DNA of 64,000 nt from Parvibaculum sp046297875 (GCF_046297875.1 NZ_JBKBHD010000001.1:744001-808000), one strand, 5' to 3'. Counted from the stretch's first letter, positions 8,972-17,451 are shown. Translations and numbers: made by a program. The notes: a model not told the origin generated them from the letters alone.

Positions 8972-9776
8972 GTTCGAATATCTGAAACAGATTCTCTATG
9001 AACGCTCAGGCCTCGTGGTGACGCCCGAGAAGGGCTATCTCATCGAGAGTCGGCTTTCCCCCATCGCGCGGCGGCGAGGTGTTTCGAGCGTCGGCCAGCT
9101 CATCGAAGAAATGCGGCGAACGCGGAACGAAGAGGTGCTGAACCAGATCGTCGATGCCATGACGACGAACGAGACGCTGTTCTTTCGCGATGGCTGGCCT
9201 TTCGAGCGGCTCAAGACGAGCCTTGTGCCGGAGGTCATGAACATGGCGAAGACATCGCGCCGTATCCGCATCTGGAGTGCGGCCTGCTCGAGCGGGCAAG
9301 AGCCCTATTCGCTGGCCATGACGCTCGCGGAAATGGGGCCGCTCATCGCAGGCTGGCAGGTCGAGATCGTTGCGACCGATATTTCCGACGCCATGCTCGC
9401 CCGCGCGGAGACCGGCCGCTACTCGATGTTCGAAGTTTCCCGCGGCCTGCCCGACCACCTGCTCCGTAAATATTTCACGCCCGAAAATGACGGCTGGCGC
9501 GCAAAGGACACGCTGCGGCAAATGATCGAATTCCGCCGCTACAATCTGCTCGACGACCCGCATGCTGCAGGCATGGGTCCCTTCGACATCGTCTTCTGCC
9601 GGAACGTCCTCATCTATTTCGACGAGAATACGCGGCGGCGCGTCTTTGCGGGTATTGCCAGAGTGCTGCGGCCGTGGGGGTATCTCTGCCTCGGCGGTGC
9701 GGAGACGGTGGTCGGCATATCGGACGCCTTCCGGGTGCTCTCCGGCGAAAGGGGCCTTTTCGGGCTGGCAAAATAA
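8958..9776 (+). CDS. cheR: Chemotaxis protein methyltransferase CheR
   Basis: S-adenosylmethionine-dependent methylation of receptor glutamates, the counterpart of CheB. 272 residues: N-terminal helical domain (MNAPEFEYLKQILYERSG), then a Rossmann methyltransferase domain with IRIWSAACSSGQEPYSLAM (SAM loop), VATDIS and DIVFCRNVLIYFD. ATG 8958 follows GGGAGAGGGAGAGAG; an in-frame TTG at 8934 is less likely. Last gene of the operon; a hairpin terminator follows. Confidence 0.97.
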   Translation: MNAPEFEYLKQILYERSGLVVTPEKGYLIESRLSPIARRRGVSSVGQLIEEMRRTRNEEVLNQIVDAMTTNETLFFRDGWPFERLKTSLVPEVMNMAKTSRRIRIWSAACSSGQEPYSLAMTLAEMGPLIAGWQVEIVATDISDAMLARAETGRYSMFEVSRGLPDHLLRKYFTPENDGWRAKDTLRQMIEFRRYNLLDDPHAAGMGPFDIVFCRNVLIYFDENTRRRVFAGIARVLRPWGYLCLGGAETVVGISDAFRVLSGERGLFGLAK

Positions 9777-9816
9777 GGGGCACCGGCCGGTCCGGCCGCC
9801 GGAAGCCTCGCCCGCC

Positions 9817-9850
9817 AAACCGGCAGTTGTTTGAGGGGCCGGTTTGTTCT
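9817..9850 (+). terminator. Terminator-like hairpin after cheR
   Basis: AAACCGGC at 9817-9824 pairs with GCCGGTTT at 9838-9845, followed by TGTTCT. The 8-bp stem sits 40 bases after the cheR stop and before the tRNA gene, as expected for the end of the chemotaxis operon. The T-tract is short. Confidence 0.55.
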
Positions 9851-9900
9851 ACCTTGCGCCCGCTTCGGCAGGCCGTTCATCCTTTGCGGGCCTGCCCCTG

Positions 9901-9977
<77 letters not shown>

Positions 9978-10012
9978 AATCTCCGGGCGGACCGTGGGTT
10001 TGCGGAGTTCCG

Positions 10013-10366
10013 ATGTCCAGGATGCTTTATCTTATTACCGGCTTTGTTGCCCTTGGACTGGGCGGCATTGGCATCCTGCTACCACTGCTGCCGACCGTTC
10101 CCTTCATCATCCTCGCCGCCTTCTGTTTTGCGCGCAGCAACAGGGAGCTTGAACGCTGGCTTGTCGAGCATCCCGCTTTCGGCAGTCATATTCGCGCCTG
10201 GCGGGAGCGCGGCGCCATTTCGCGCAAAGGCAAGCAGGCGGCGCTCGCGGCTTTCGCGGTCAGCGTTCTGATCGCCCTCTTCTTTGCGCCGATGCCCTGG
10301 GCGCTGGCGCCCGTTGCCGCGGCGCTGATCGGCGGAAGCTGGATCTGGACGCGGCCTGAGGCCTGA
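10013..10366 (+). CDS. DUF454 (YbaN-like) inner membrane protein
   Basis: A 117-residue protein with an N-terminal membrane helix (MLYLITGFVALGLGGIGILL), the family signature LPTVPFIILAAFCFARS, a soluble middle part with the conserved short helix (HPAFGSHIRAWRERGAI), and two C-terminal membrane helices. This matches the DUF454/YbaN family, whose biochemical role is not known. It follows the tRNA gene by 35 bases and ends just before a bidirectional terminator shared with the converging aldehyde dehydrogenase gene. Confidence 0.88.
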   Translation: MSRMLYLITGFVALGLGGIGILLPLLPTVPFIILAAFCFARSNRELERWLVEHPAFGSHIRAWRERGAISRKGKQAALAAFAVSVLIALFFAPMPWALAPVAAALIGGSWIWTRPEA

Positions 10367-10377
10367 CGCCAAAACGA

Positions 10378-10409
10378 AACGCCGCCCACCGTTTCCGGGG
10401 GCGGCGTTC
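10378..10409. terminator. Bidirectional terminator between ybaN-like and aldehyde dehydrogenase genes
   Basis: AACGCCGCCC and GGGCGGCGTT flank a short loop, forming a near-perfect GC-rich stem between two converging genes. It can serve both strands, although neither side has a long T-run. Confidence 0.6.
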
Positions 10410-10431
10410 ACGGCAGCGGCAGGCGCGCCGC

Positions 10432-11835
10432 TTACTTCGCGATGTTGATGATCTTCAACTGCGTGAATTCGGCAAGACCTTCTTCGCCAAGCTCCGAGCC
10501 GATGCCCGAAAGGCGCGCACCGCCGAAGGGTATGTTCGGCGCAAGATCGGCATGCTTGTTGATCCAGACGCTGCCGCTGTCGAGCTTCGTCGCCAGTTCA
10601 TAGGCCTTGTTCTTGTCGTTCGACCAGATGGAACCGCCAAGGCCGTAAGGCGAGGCATTGGCGCGGGCGACGGCATCTTCGGGATCGGAATATTTGATGA
10701 CCGGCAGCACCGGGCCGAACTGTTCTTCGTCGACAAGGCGGGTGCCGTCCGAAATATCGCGGACGATGGTCGGGCGGATGAAATAGCCCTTCTCGTCCGG
10801 CACCTCGCCACCGGCAATCACCTTGCCGGTTTTCTTCGCGTCCTCGATCAGCTCCTTCACCTTCTCGAACTGCATCCTGTTCTGGAGCGGCCCAAGCTGC
10901 GTGCCCTGCTTCAACCCGTCGCCGATGATCGTGTTGTTGGCGATGGCGGCAAGCTCATCGCACATTTCGTCATAGATACTCTCGTGCACATAGAGCCGCT
11001 TCATGGCGATGCAGACCTGACCCGAATTCTGGAAGGCGCTCTGGAAGAGCTTCGGCGCCGCTTCCTTCGGGTTCACGTCGTCGAGTACGATGCCCGCGTC
11101 GTTGCCGCCGAGTTCGAGGGTGATGCGCTTCAGGAGCCCGGCTGCGCCGACCATCACCTTCTGGCCGGTCGCCGTGGAGCCGGTGAAGGAAATCTTGCGG
11201 ACATCGGGATGGGCTGTCAGCGGCGCGCCGAGATCGTTTTCGTCGGCGAGAATATTGACGACGCCTGCCGGCAGAATGTCCTTGATGAGTTCGCCGAGTT
11301 TCAGCGAGGTGAGCGGCGTTGTCGGCGCGGGTTTCAGCACCACCGTGTTGCCGGCGAGTAGAGCGGGCGGCAGCTTGAAGGCCATGAGGATCATCGGGAA
11401 ATTCCACGGCACAATGGCACCGATGACGCCGAGCGGGCGGCGATGCGCCTCGACCTTCTTGCCCTCACTGTCCTCAATCACCTTCACCGGCAGATCGAGC
11501 ATGGTGAAATAGCGGAAGAAGGCGGCGGTGCCGTAGACCTCGCCCGTTGCATCGCCGATGGGCTTGCCCTGTTCCTGCGTCAGAAGACGGGCGAGCTCGG
11601 CACCGTTTGCCTCGATGACATCAGCGATTGCGCTCAAAGCCTTCTTGCGCTCGGCAATCGGGGTTGCGGCCCAGGCGGGGAAGGCAGCCTTGGCGGCGGC
11701 GACGGCTTCGTTCAACTGCGCTTCCGAGGCTCGCGGACAAAGGGCAACGGGCTCTTCGGTTGCCGGATTGATGACAGGCGAGGACTTCGCGCCGTCGACC
11801 AGTTTGCCATTGATGAGGAGCTTGTATTCGCTCAT
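10432..11835 (-). CDS. NAD(P)-dependent aldehyde dehydrogenase
   Basis: Oxidises an aldehyde to a carboxylic acid. 467 residues with all family marks: VPWNFPMILM (cofactor binding), KPAPTTPL, FTGSTATGQKV, catalytic Glu241 (TLELGGN) and nucleophilic Cys275 (SGQVCIAMKR). The start is ATG 11835, behind AGGGAGAAT; a longer in-frame start at 11874 has no better ribosome site. It is the last gene of a minus-strand set (alcohol dehydrogenase, thiolase, MerR regulator, this gene), so it probably takes the aldehyde produced by the first enzyme. The substrate is not determined; fatty or short aliphatic aldehydes suit the context. Confidence 0.93.
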   Translation of the reverse strand: MSEYKLLINGKLVDGAKSSPVINPATEEPVALCPRASEAQLNEAVAAAKAAFPAWAATPIAERKKALSAIADVIEANGAELARLLTQEQGKPIGDATGEVYGTAAFFRYFTMLDLPVKVIEDSEGKKVEAHRRPLGVIGAIVPWNFPMILMAFKLPPALLAGNTVVLKPAPTTPLTSLKLGELIKDILPAGVVNILADENDLGAPLTAHPDVRKISFTGSTATGQKVMVGAAGLLKRITLELGGNDAGIVLDDVNPKEAAPKLFQSAFQNSGQVCIAMKRLYVHESIYDEMCDELAAIANNTIIGDGLKQGTQLGPLQNRMQFEKVKELIEDAKKTGKVIAGGEVPDEKGYFIRPTIVRDISDGTRLVDEEQFGPVLPVIKYSDPEDAVARANASPYGLGGSIWSNDKNKAYELATKLDSGSVWINKHADLAPNIPFGGARLSGIGSELGEEGLAEFTQLKIINIAK

Positions 11836-11921
11836 GGCTTCATTCTCCCTGTGGGCTCCGGCCTGCCGGAGCATTCTTTCAATAAGAAGGCCGGACGAAG
11901 CTTAGCCCCGCCCGGCCCTAT

Positions 11922-11934
11922 TTGCGATTCGCAA
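11922..11934. promoter_or_regulatory. Small palindrome upstream of the aldehyde dehydrogenase gene
   Basis: TTGCGA-T-TCGCAA is an inverted repeat with a one-base centre in the 110-base gap between the MerR and aldehyde dehydrogenase genes. It could be an operator for a secondary promoter or simply a small hairpin. The evidence is only its symmetry and position. Confidence 0.3.
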
Positions 11935-11945
11935 GTGGCGGCGGT

Positions 11946-12362
11946 TCAATGCGTGCCGGTGCGCAGTTCCGCATCGGCGCGGCCGGCGCGGGGCGCGGAG
12001 GCCTTTATGGCCTCGCCACCGAAACGCGCGCAGGCTTCCTCGAGACGGACGATCTGGCTGTCCACGAGGCGGCGCTGCTCCTTCACGGCGTCGAGGCGCT
12101 TGCGGAAGAACTGCGCGGCAAGCCGGTTCTGCTCGGTCAGGTCGTCCTTGTTATAGGCATCGAGAATCTGACGTATTTCATAAAGCGTCAGCCCGACATC
12201 GCGGCCATTGACGATCAGGCGGATGCGCGCACGGTCACGATGCGAATAGATGCGTGTCTGGCCGCGGCGCTCGGGCTCGATCAGCCCCTTCTCTTCATAG
12301 AAGCGCAGCGCGCGATGCGTGATGCCGAATTCATTGGCAAGATCTGTGATCGTGTAAGTCAT
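11946..12362 (-). CDS. MerR-family transcriptional regulator
   Basis: 138 residues. The N-terminal winged helix-turn-helix is clear (TYTITDLANEFGITHRALRFYEEKGLIEPERRGQ), followed by the family's second basic segment (RIYSHRDRARIRLIVNGRDVGLTL) and a long coiled-coil dimerisation helix. It has no cysteine metal-site cluster, so it is not a MercR/SoxR-type metal or redox sensor. It resembles the LiuR-like MerR regulators that accompany acyl-CoA catabolic genes. ATG 12362 is preceded by AAGGGAAG. It lies inside the operon it may regulate, between thiolase and aldehyde dehydrogenase genes. Confidence 0.9.
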   Translation of the reverse strand: MTYTITDLANEFGITHRALRFYEEKGLIEPERRGQTRIYSHRDRARIRLIVNGRDVGLTLYEIRQILDAYNKDDLTEQNRLAAQFFRKRLDAVKEQRRLVDSQIVRLEEACARFGGEAIKASAPRAGRADAELRTGTH

Positions 12363-12427
12363 GTGATGCAACTTCCCTTGAGGGCGGGCGGAAACGGCAT
12401 GGCCGCTTCCGCCCGGTCGGTCACTGG

Positions 12428-13672
12428 TTACTTCAAACGCTCGACGATGACGGCAGGTGCCATGCCGCCTGCGGCGCACATTGTGACGAGGCCGTAGCGC
12501 AGGTCGCGGCGCTCCAGCTCGTCAAGCACGGTGCCGATGAGGATGGAGCCCGTGGCGCCGATCGGATGGCCGAGCGCCATGGCGCCGCCATTCACATTCA
12601 CCTTTTCGCGGTCGAGCTTGAGATCGCGGATGAACTTTTCGGCGACGACGGCGAAGGCTTCGTTGATCTCGAAAAGATCGATGTCCTCGATCTTCAAGCC
12701 GGCCTTCTGCAGCACCTTCTTCGCGGCAGGTACCGGCGCGTTGAGCATCAGCGTCGGGCAGTCGCCCATGTTCGCGGTGGCGACGATGCGCGCGCGGGGC
12801 TTCAACCCGTTCTTCTCGGCATATTGCTTCGAGGCGAGCAGGATCGCCGCCGCACCGTCCACGACGCCCGACGAATTGCCGGCGTGGTGGATGTGGTTGA
12901 ACTTCTCAAGCTGCGGATACCGCTTGCGGATCAGGTCGCCATAGGTCGTGCCTTCGGCGTCGACCGGGATACCGGCCCAGGCTTCGAACGATGCCTTGAG
13001 GCTTGACAGGCCTTCCATCGTCGTTTGCGGACGGGGGAATTCCTCATGGTCGAGCGCGACCGAGCCGTCGTCATTGTAGACGGTGACGAGCGACTTTGCG
13101 AAGCGGTTCTCCTCGATTGCCTTCGCCGCACGCTGCTGCGAAACGAGCGCAAGCTCGTCAACGGCCTTGCGGTCGATGCCTTCAAGCGTGGCGATCGCAT
13201 CGGCGCAGACGCCCTGCTGCGACTGCGGATGCTGCTTGCGCAGATGCAGATTGCCCGCATCCATCATTGGCGGTGTCTTCGGATCGGCGGTGGCAGCAGT
13301 GTAGCTCATCATCTCGGTGCCGCCGGCAATGACGAGATCTTCCATGCCGGACATGATCTGCGCTGCGGCGAGGTTCACAGTCGTGATGCCCGAGCCGCAG
13401 AAGCGGTCAAGCGTCACGCCCGACGCCTTTATGGAGTAGCCGGCGTCGAGTGCAGCCATACGGCCCATGTCGCCGCCCTGGGCGCCGCGCTGGGACGAGG
13501 TGCCCCAGATCACGTCATCGACTTCATCCGTCTTCAGATTGTTGCGTGTCGCAAGCGCGGCGAGAACCGTGCGGGCAAGATGCTGGGGGTGCAGGTGGGC
13601 GAGCGAGCCCTTGCCGACCTTGCCGACGCCGCGCGGCGTACGGCAGGCGTCGATGATATATGCGTCAGACAT
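12428..13672 (-). CDS. Acetyl-CoA acyltransferase (thiolase)
   Basis: Thiolytic cleavage of 3-ketoacyl-CoA, or the reverse condensation. 414 residues with nucleophile Cys92 (LDRFCGSGITTVN), the NEAFA motif, His369 (GAMALGHPIGATG) and second catalytic Cys399 (MCAAGGMAPA). The last motif is CAAGGM, not the usual CxGGGxG; this variant occurs in FadA/FadI-like degradative thiolases. It follows the alcohol dehydrogenase gene by 42 bases and precedes the MerR gene by 65, so all are probably one transcript. Beta-oxidation is the natural role, but no acyl-CoA dehydrogenase or hydratase gene is adjacent. Confidence 0.93.
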   Translation of the reverse strand: MSDAYIIDACRTPRGVGKVGKGSLAHLHPQHLARTVLAALATRNNLKTDEVDDVIWGTSSQRGAQGGDMGRMAALDAGYSIKASGVTLDRFCGSGITTVNLAAAQIMSGMEDLVIAGGTEMMSYTAATADPKTPPMMDAGNLHLRKQHPQSQQGVCADAIATLEGIDRKAVDELALVSQQRAAKAIEENRFAKSLVTVYNDDGSVALDHEEFPRPQTTMEGLSSLKASFEAWAGIPVDAEGTTYGDLIRKRYPQLEKFNHIHHAGNSSGVVDGAAAILLASKQYAEKNGLKPRARIVATANMGDCPTLMLNAPVPAAKKVLQKAGLKIEDIDLFEINEAFAVVAEKFIRDLKLDREKVNVNGGAMALGHPIGATGSILIGTVLDELERRDLRYGLVTMCAAGGMAPAVIVERLK

Positions 13673-13714
13673 TCATGTTTCTCCCTGAGGTCCTGTTATA
13701 CGGGTTTTGCATTT

Positions 13715-14821
13715 TCAGTTCTGGCCGGTGAGAAGCACAACCTTCACACAGTCACCATGATGCTGGTCTGCGATGGCCTGGTTGATCTCGCTCAGCGGAT
13801 AGGTCTTGATAAATCTGTCGAAGGGCAGCTTGCCCTGCCGGTGAAGCTCCATCATTTCGGGAATGAAGGTATCGGGGTCGCTGTCGCCCTCGATGATGCC
13901 CTTCACCGTGTGGCCGAATGTGACGGCCTGCATGAGGTCGCCCGGCATGGGCGTGCCCGGAGGCGCGATGCCGACAATGCCGAATGTGCCATGGGGCCCG
14001 AGGCACTGCATCACCGACTGGAGCAGCGGGGGGATGCCTGTCGTGTCGAAGGAGTAGTCGACGCCGATGGGCACGATTTCGCGCACGGCGGCGGGAAGGT
14101 CCGTTGCCACGGCAGGATCAAGCACATGAGTTGCGCCGAGTTCGAGCGCGAGCTTGCGGCGCGCTTCATGCGGCTCGAGCACGATGATCGTTTCGCAGCC
14201 CTGCACCACCGCGCCCATGACGGCCGAAAGGCCGACGGCGCCGCCACCGAGAACAAGAAGTGAAGATCCCTTTTCGCAGGCAAGCGAGCGCATGATGCCG
14301 CCCGCGCCCGTCTGGATACCGCAGCCGAGGGGCCCTGCGAGTTCCAGCGGAAAGTCCGTGGGCACCTTCACGACGTTGCGCTCATAGGTGATGCAATGCG
14401 TGGCGAAGGAGGACTGCCCGAAGAAATTGCTGCCGATGTCTTCGCCCTTGCCTTGCAGCGACTTCGAGCCGTCGGGCCGCATGCCGGCATAGTTCAGCAG
14501 GGGCATGGTGTGGCAATAAGCCGGGTCGTCCTTTTCGCAGCGCGCGCAGGCGCCGCAGGAGCGGAAGGTGATGGCGACGCGGTCGCCGGGCGCGACCTTT
14601 GTCACGGCCGAGCCGACCTTCTCGACGATGCCCGAGCCTTCATGGCCGAAAACGGCGGGAAGCGGGATCGTCTGGCTGGCTTTAAAGACAAGATCGGTGT
14701 GGCAGAGACCAACACCGACCACACGCACCAGAATCTCGTCGGGGCGCGGCTCGTCGATTTCCAGCTCTTCGATGCTGAAATCCGCCTCTGGGGCGCGCGC
14801 GACCGCCGCTGTGATCTTCAT
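13715..14821 (-). CDS. Zinc-dependent medium-chain alcohol dehydrogenase
   Basis: NAD-linked alcohol oxidation. 368 residues: catalytic zinc ligands in GLCHTD and GHEGSG, four structural-zinc cysteines (SCGACARCEKDDPAYC), the GCGIQTGAG segment and the Rossmann loop GGGAVGLSAVMG. The length and the deleted lobe resemble aryl/geraniol-type dehydrogenases (XylB-like), not the class III glutathione type. First gene of the minus-strand operon; its 108-base divergent promoter region towards the TetR gene carries AT-rich repeats. With the downstream aldehyde dehydrogenase it makes a two-step alcohol to acid route. Confidence 0.92.
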   Translation of the reverse strand: MKITAAVARAPEADFSIEELEIDEPRPDEILVRVVGVGLCHTDLVFKASQTIPLPAVFGHEGSGIVEKVGSAVTKVAPGDRVAITFRSCGACARCEKDDPAYCHTMPLLNYAGMRPDGSKSLQGKGEDIGSNFFGQSSFATHCITYERNVVKVPTDFPLELAGPLGCGIQTGAGGIMRSLACEKGSSLLVLGGGAVGLSAVMGAVVQGCETIIVLEPHEARRKLALELGATHVLDPAVATDLPAAVREIVPIGVDYSFDTTGIPPLLQSVMQCLGPHGTFGIVGIAPPGTPMPGDLMQAVTFGHTVKGIIEGDSDPDTFIPEMMELHRQGKLPFDRFIKTYPLSEINQAIADQHHGDCVKVVLLTGQN

Positions 14822-14856
14822 GCCCTGCCTCCCGGCCTCCCGCTATGTCGCAGGTT

Positions 14857-14900
14857 ATTTTTAATGGCGCATTTAAAAATTTAAATCTATATTTAAATCG
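14857..14900. promoter_or_regulatory. AT-rich repeated operator candidate between alcohol dehydrogenase and TetR genes
   Basis: Within a GC-rich neighbourhood this stretch is nearly pure A/T. ATTTAAA occurs three times (14871, 14879, 14891); the last two are full self-complementary ATTTAAAT octamers with a four-base spacer. The position between divergent genes, one coding for a TetR protein, suggests the binding site of that regulator and overlapping promoters. Confidence 0.55.
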
Positions 14901-14929
14901 AAAAAGGCACGGATGCAAGGAGGCCTTTC

Positions 14930-15580
14930 GTGGAAGCGCAAGAGAAGGGAAAGGCGCGGGCAGCACCCCAGCGCCCGGCAGCCCGGGATCTGCTGCTCGA
15001 TGCCGCCAGCGCCGTGATGAGCGAGCGCCAGACGATCGACGTGCCGCTTGCCGACATTGCGGCGCGGGCGGAAGTGAACGTGGCGCTGGTCAGCTATTAT
15101 TTCGGCGGCAAGGACGGCCTGCTGCTCGCGCTTGCCAAGCGCGACGCGGCAACGGCGCTTGGCGAACTCGACCGCCTTCTCTCGCTCGACATGCGCCCGG
15201 CCGAAAAGCTGCGCAGGCATATTGCAGGCGTCATCCGCACCTTCTTCCGCTATCCCTATCTCTACCGGCTGCTTGCCGTGCTGATGCGCGACAGCTCCGA
15301 GGAAAACGCGCGCGAGATCACGACCTTCTTTGCCGAGCCCCTGGCGCGCACGGCGAAGGAACTGATGGAAGCGGGGATCGCCGACGGCACCATCCGCCCG
15401 ATGGACCCGACACTCTTCTATATGGCCGCGCTTGGCGCCTGCGAGCAGATCTTCGCGAACCGCTCAATCCTCAAATTCGTTCATGGCATCGACGGCATCG
15501 ACGAGGCGCTGATGCGGCGCTATTCGGATGTCGTTCTCGAAGTGCTGACACGCGGCTATCTGGAACCCACGGCCAAGTAG
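14930..15580 (+). CDS. TetR/AcrR-family transcriptional regulator
   Basis: 216 residues with an N-terminal TetR helix-turn-helix (ADIAARAEVNVALVSYYFGGKDGLL) and an all-helical ligand-binding C-terminal domain that matches no ligand family I can name. The start is GTG at 14930, six bases after a strong AAGGAGG. It is transcribed away from the alcohol dehydrogenase operon and is its likely repressor, acting at the ATTTAAAT repeats between them; this is inferred from position only. Confidence 0.92.
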   Translation: MEAQEKGKARAAPQRPAARDLLLDAASAVMSERQTIDVPLADIAARAEVNVALVSYYFGGKDGLLLALAKRDAATALGELDRLLSLDMRPAEKLRRHIAGVIRTFFRYPYLYRLLAVLMRDSSEENAREITTFFAEPLARTAKELMEAGIADGTIRPMDPTLFYMAALGACEQIFANRSILKFVHGIDGIDEALMRRYSDVVLEVLTRGYLEPTAK

Positions 15581-15710
15581 CAGCCAAAACGTTAAAATTC
15601 GTTCCGCATTGGGACGGCACCTCGCCCCCGCAATCAAATGCGCTGCAAGCACTTCACGCCCATTGAAACCTGCTATAGTCCCGCCACCTCTTTTGCCGAG
15701 GCGGTGAGGC

Positions 15711-16133
15711 ATGATCAGGTTTGCACTGAAGATGCTGTTGGTGATGGTGGCTGCGGGATATTTCATCCGGCAGGCCGAGCCCGCTTCTGCGCCGCGCGAC
15801 AAACCAAATATCATCCACGCTTCATATATGACGGGTACGGACGAACCGGCGCCTGCCGAAGTCGCGAGGCATCTTTCGAGCTTCGCCAACGTGCAAATCG
15901 TCTTCATGCAGGCGTCGAGAGACATTGCGGGATTTTGCGACCGGCAGGCGCTTGCCTGCGAGGCGGGACGCGAACTTGTACGCCGCGCTGCGGCAGGCAT
16001 TCGCGATGCGTCGGCGCGCCTGGCGGGCGACCGAGAAGAGCAGGCAAAGGACGAAGCCATGCCGCTTTTGGTTCATCGCGGTAACGGCCCCGTTCTCCCT
16101 GCTGCCCCGCCACCCCGCTATGTAATGTTCTGA
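15711..16133 (+). CDS. DUF5330-like exported protein
   Basis: 140 residues with an N-terminal hydrophobic helix (RFALKMLLVMVAAGYFI) that could be a signal anchor. The motif FCDRQALACEAG resembles the short cysteine-containing core of DUF5330 proteins found in Alphaproteobacteria; their function is unknown. A TATAGT -10 box lies at about 15674. Its last 16 bases overlap the converging zinc-ribbon gene. Confidence 0.65.
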   Translation: MIRFALKMLLVMVAAGYFIRQAEPASAPRDKPNIIHASYMTGTDEPAPAEVARHLSSFANVQIVFMQASRDIAGFCDRQALACEAGRELVRRAAAGIRDASARLAGDREEQAKDEAMPLLVHRGNGPVLPAAPPPRYVMF

Positions 16134-16636
16134 TCGGGCGTTGATTGGCCATAAAGCCTTGGGCCGCGGGGCAGTTCGCTCAGCAGACCCTTCAGCCGCG
16201 TTGTCATTCCGGGCATTTTTTCCTTCAGTTCGGAAATCCGTTTCAGCATGTTCTCCGCCGTCAGATGGGCAACATCGAAGCGGCGGCTCACCTGAGAAAT
16301 GGTAAGCGGCGTACCGGCAACCTCGATCAGATGGAAAAGCCGCACCCAATGGGCGACGGGCAGGCGCGTCCGATGCAGCGGTGTGCCGGACGTCACCGAA
16401 AACTGACACCGGCGGCAGGCGCGGCAGGTCCAGAGGCCTGGCCGTGTTGCAAGTTTGCTCGCTTCGCCCGTCGCACCGCAATTCGTGCAGACGGGTCCCG
16501 CCGGCCAGCGGGCCGCTTCAAGAAGGCTGCGGCAAAACTCGTCCGAACGAAGCAGATCCTGCATTGAGCTTCGCGAACCAGGCAGTTCATCGGAGAGGCC
16601 GGCGCGCGGCATTCGGGCGCGATACGAGTATGACAT
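16118..16636 (-). CDS. Zinc-ribbon plus HTH protein related to IS1595 transposase N-terminus
   Basis: 172 residues. A zinc ribbon is formed by Cys50/Cys53 and Cys71/Cys74, inside sequence typical of the transposase zinc-ribbon domain of IS1595-type elements (VCTNCG... LWTCRACRRCQFSVTSGTPLHRTRLPVAHW), followed by a helix-turn-helix-like part (LTISQVSRRFDVAHLTAENMLKRI). The DDE catalytic domain that should follow is absent and the frame ends cleanly. ATG 16636 has a good GAGGAAA site. No terminal inverted repeats are evident. It is either a decayed element or a domesticated DNA-binding protein; the intact start and ribosome site favour the latter. Confidence 0.7.
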   Translation of the reverse strand: MSYSYRARMPRAGLSDELPGSRSSMQDLLRSDEFCRSLLEAARWPAGPVCTNCGATGEASKLATRPGLWTCRACRRCQFSVTSGTPLHRTRLPVAHWVRLFHLIEVAGTPLTISQVSRRFDVAHLTAENMLKRISELKEKMPGMTTRLKGLLSELPRGPRLYGQSTPDQNIT

Positions 16637-16832
16637 CGTTCTTTCCTCGCGATGCTACCAGTCTGAGCCGATAGAACGACCGGATGGCCCGTCTGGTTCC
16701 CGCGACCTTCTAATGGCGGCCATTGCGGCCGATGCCGTCAAGGAATCGGTATAGCGCGGCGAAATCTCTCCTTTCGATGCAACGAATTCCGGCGCGACAC
16801 GTTCTCGCCACAAAGCATTCGTGCAGGGGGCG

Positions 16833-17123
16833 ATGACGATGTTCTCAGATCGGGAACAATTCAAATGGGAACGGCGCCTGCGCTCTTTCTGTATTCTGTG
16901 CGGAACCGCTCTCATGGCGAGCCTGCTGGTGGCGCGGCCGCTGACTGAATCCTTCGAATTGATGTGGCAGGTCGTGCCCCTTCTCATCATTTCGCTCTTC
17001 GCACTGCTGGTTGCCGGCGGCACCGTCTGGTTCGTTCTTCACCTCTCGATAGCGCAGCTTGCCGCGCGCGACATGACCGCGCAGCCAAGGCACGCACGCA
17101 TTCGCCCCATGCGCGGCTTCTAA
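16833..17123 (+). CDS. Small two-helix membrane protein of unknown function
   Basis: About 96 residues with two hydrophobic helices (FCILCGTALMASLLVA and VVPLLIISLFALLVAGGTVWFVLHL) between charged ends. I recognise no family. ATG 16833 or ATG 16839 are both possible; the GGGGG run at 16826-16830 favours 16839. It immediately precedes stress-type promoters and genes but shows no EcfG motif of its own. Confidence 0.55.
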   Translation: MTMFSDREQFKWERRLRSFCILCGTALMASLLVARPLTESFELMWQVVPLLIISLFALLVAGGTVWFVLHLSIAQLAARDMTAQPRHARIRPMRGF

Positions 17124-17127
17124 CGAG

Positions 17128-17152
17128 GGAACCGGGAAGCGCCAGGCGCGTT
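17128..17152 (+). promoter_or_regulatory. EcfG-type promoter for the DUF1328 gene
   Basis: GGAAC at 17128-17132, a 16-base spacer and CGTT at 17149-17152 match exactly the general stress response promoter consensus of Alphaproteobacteria (GGAAC-N16/17-CGTT). It lies 73 bases upstream of the DUF1328 start. Confidence 0.7.
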
Positions 17153-17224
17153 GTTGATCCCGAGACGGATAAGCCGGACGCCGCGACAACGGCCCGGGCA
17201 CACAACAATGGACCGGTGACTATC

Positions 17225-17401
17225 ATGCTCTACTGGACAGCCGTTTTCTTCGTCATCGCCGTTATCGCAGCCGTGTTCGGCTTCGGCGGTATCGCTGCCG
17301 CCTCGGCGGAAATCGCGAAGATTCTCTTCTTCATATTCGTCGTTCTGTTCCTCATCAGCCTGATCTTCGGGGTTGCAGGCCGAGGGCGCCCACCGCTCTA
17401 G
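17225..17401 (+). CDS. DUF1328 small membrane protein
   Basis: 58 residues, almost all hydrophobic: MLYWTAVFFVIAVIAAVFGFGGIA, then AAASAEIAKILFFIFVVLFLISLIFG. This is the DUF1328/YtjA family signature. The biochemical role is unknown. The gene sits behind a perfect EcfG promoter motif, suggesting it belongs to the stress regulon, and ends before a strong terminator. Confidence 0.9.
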   Translation: MLYWTAVFFVIAVIAAVFGFGGIAAASAEIAKILFFIFVVLFLISLIFGVAGRGRPPL

Positions 17402-17422
17402 ACCGCACAAACGAACAAGTCT

Positions 17423-17451
17423 CGAAGGGCCCCTCGCGGGCCCTTCGTCCG
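17423..17451 (+). terminator. Rho-independent terminator after DUF1328 gene
   Basis: CGAAGGGCCC pairs perfectly with GGGCCCTTCG around a five-base loop (10-bp stem), followed by a T-containing tail (TCCGTTT). It separates the DUF1328 and CsbD genes. Confidence 0.8.

Noticed and set aside
16655..17023. 122-codon minus-strand ORF opposite the small membrane protein
   Set aside because: The plus strand encodes two clean membrane helices; the minus ORF is Arg/Ser rich and lacks features.
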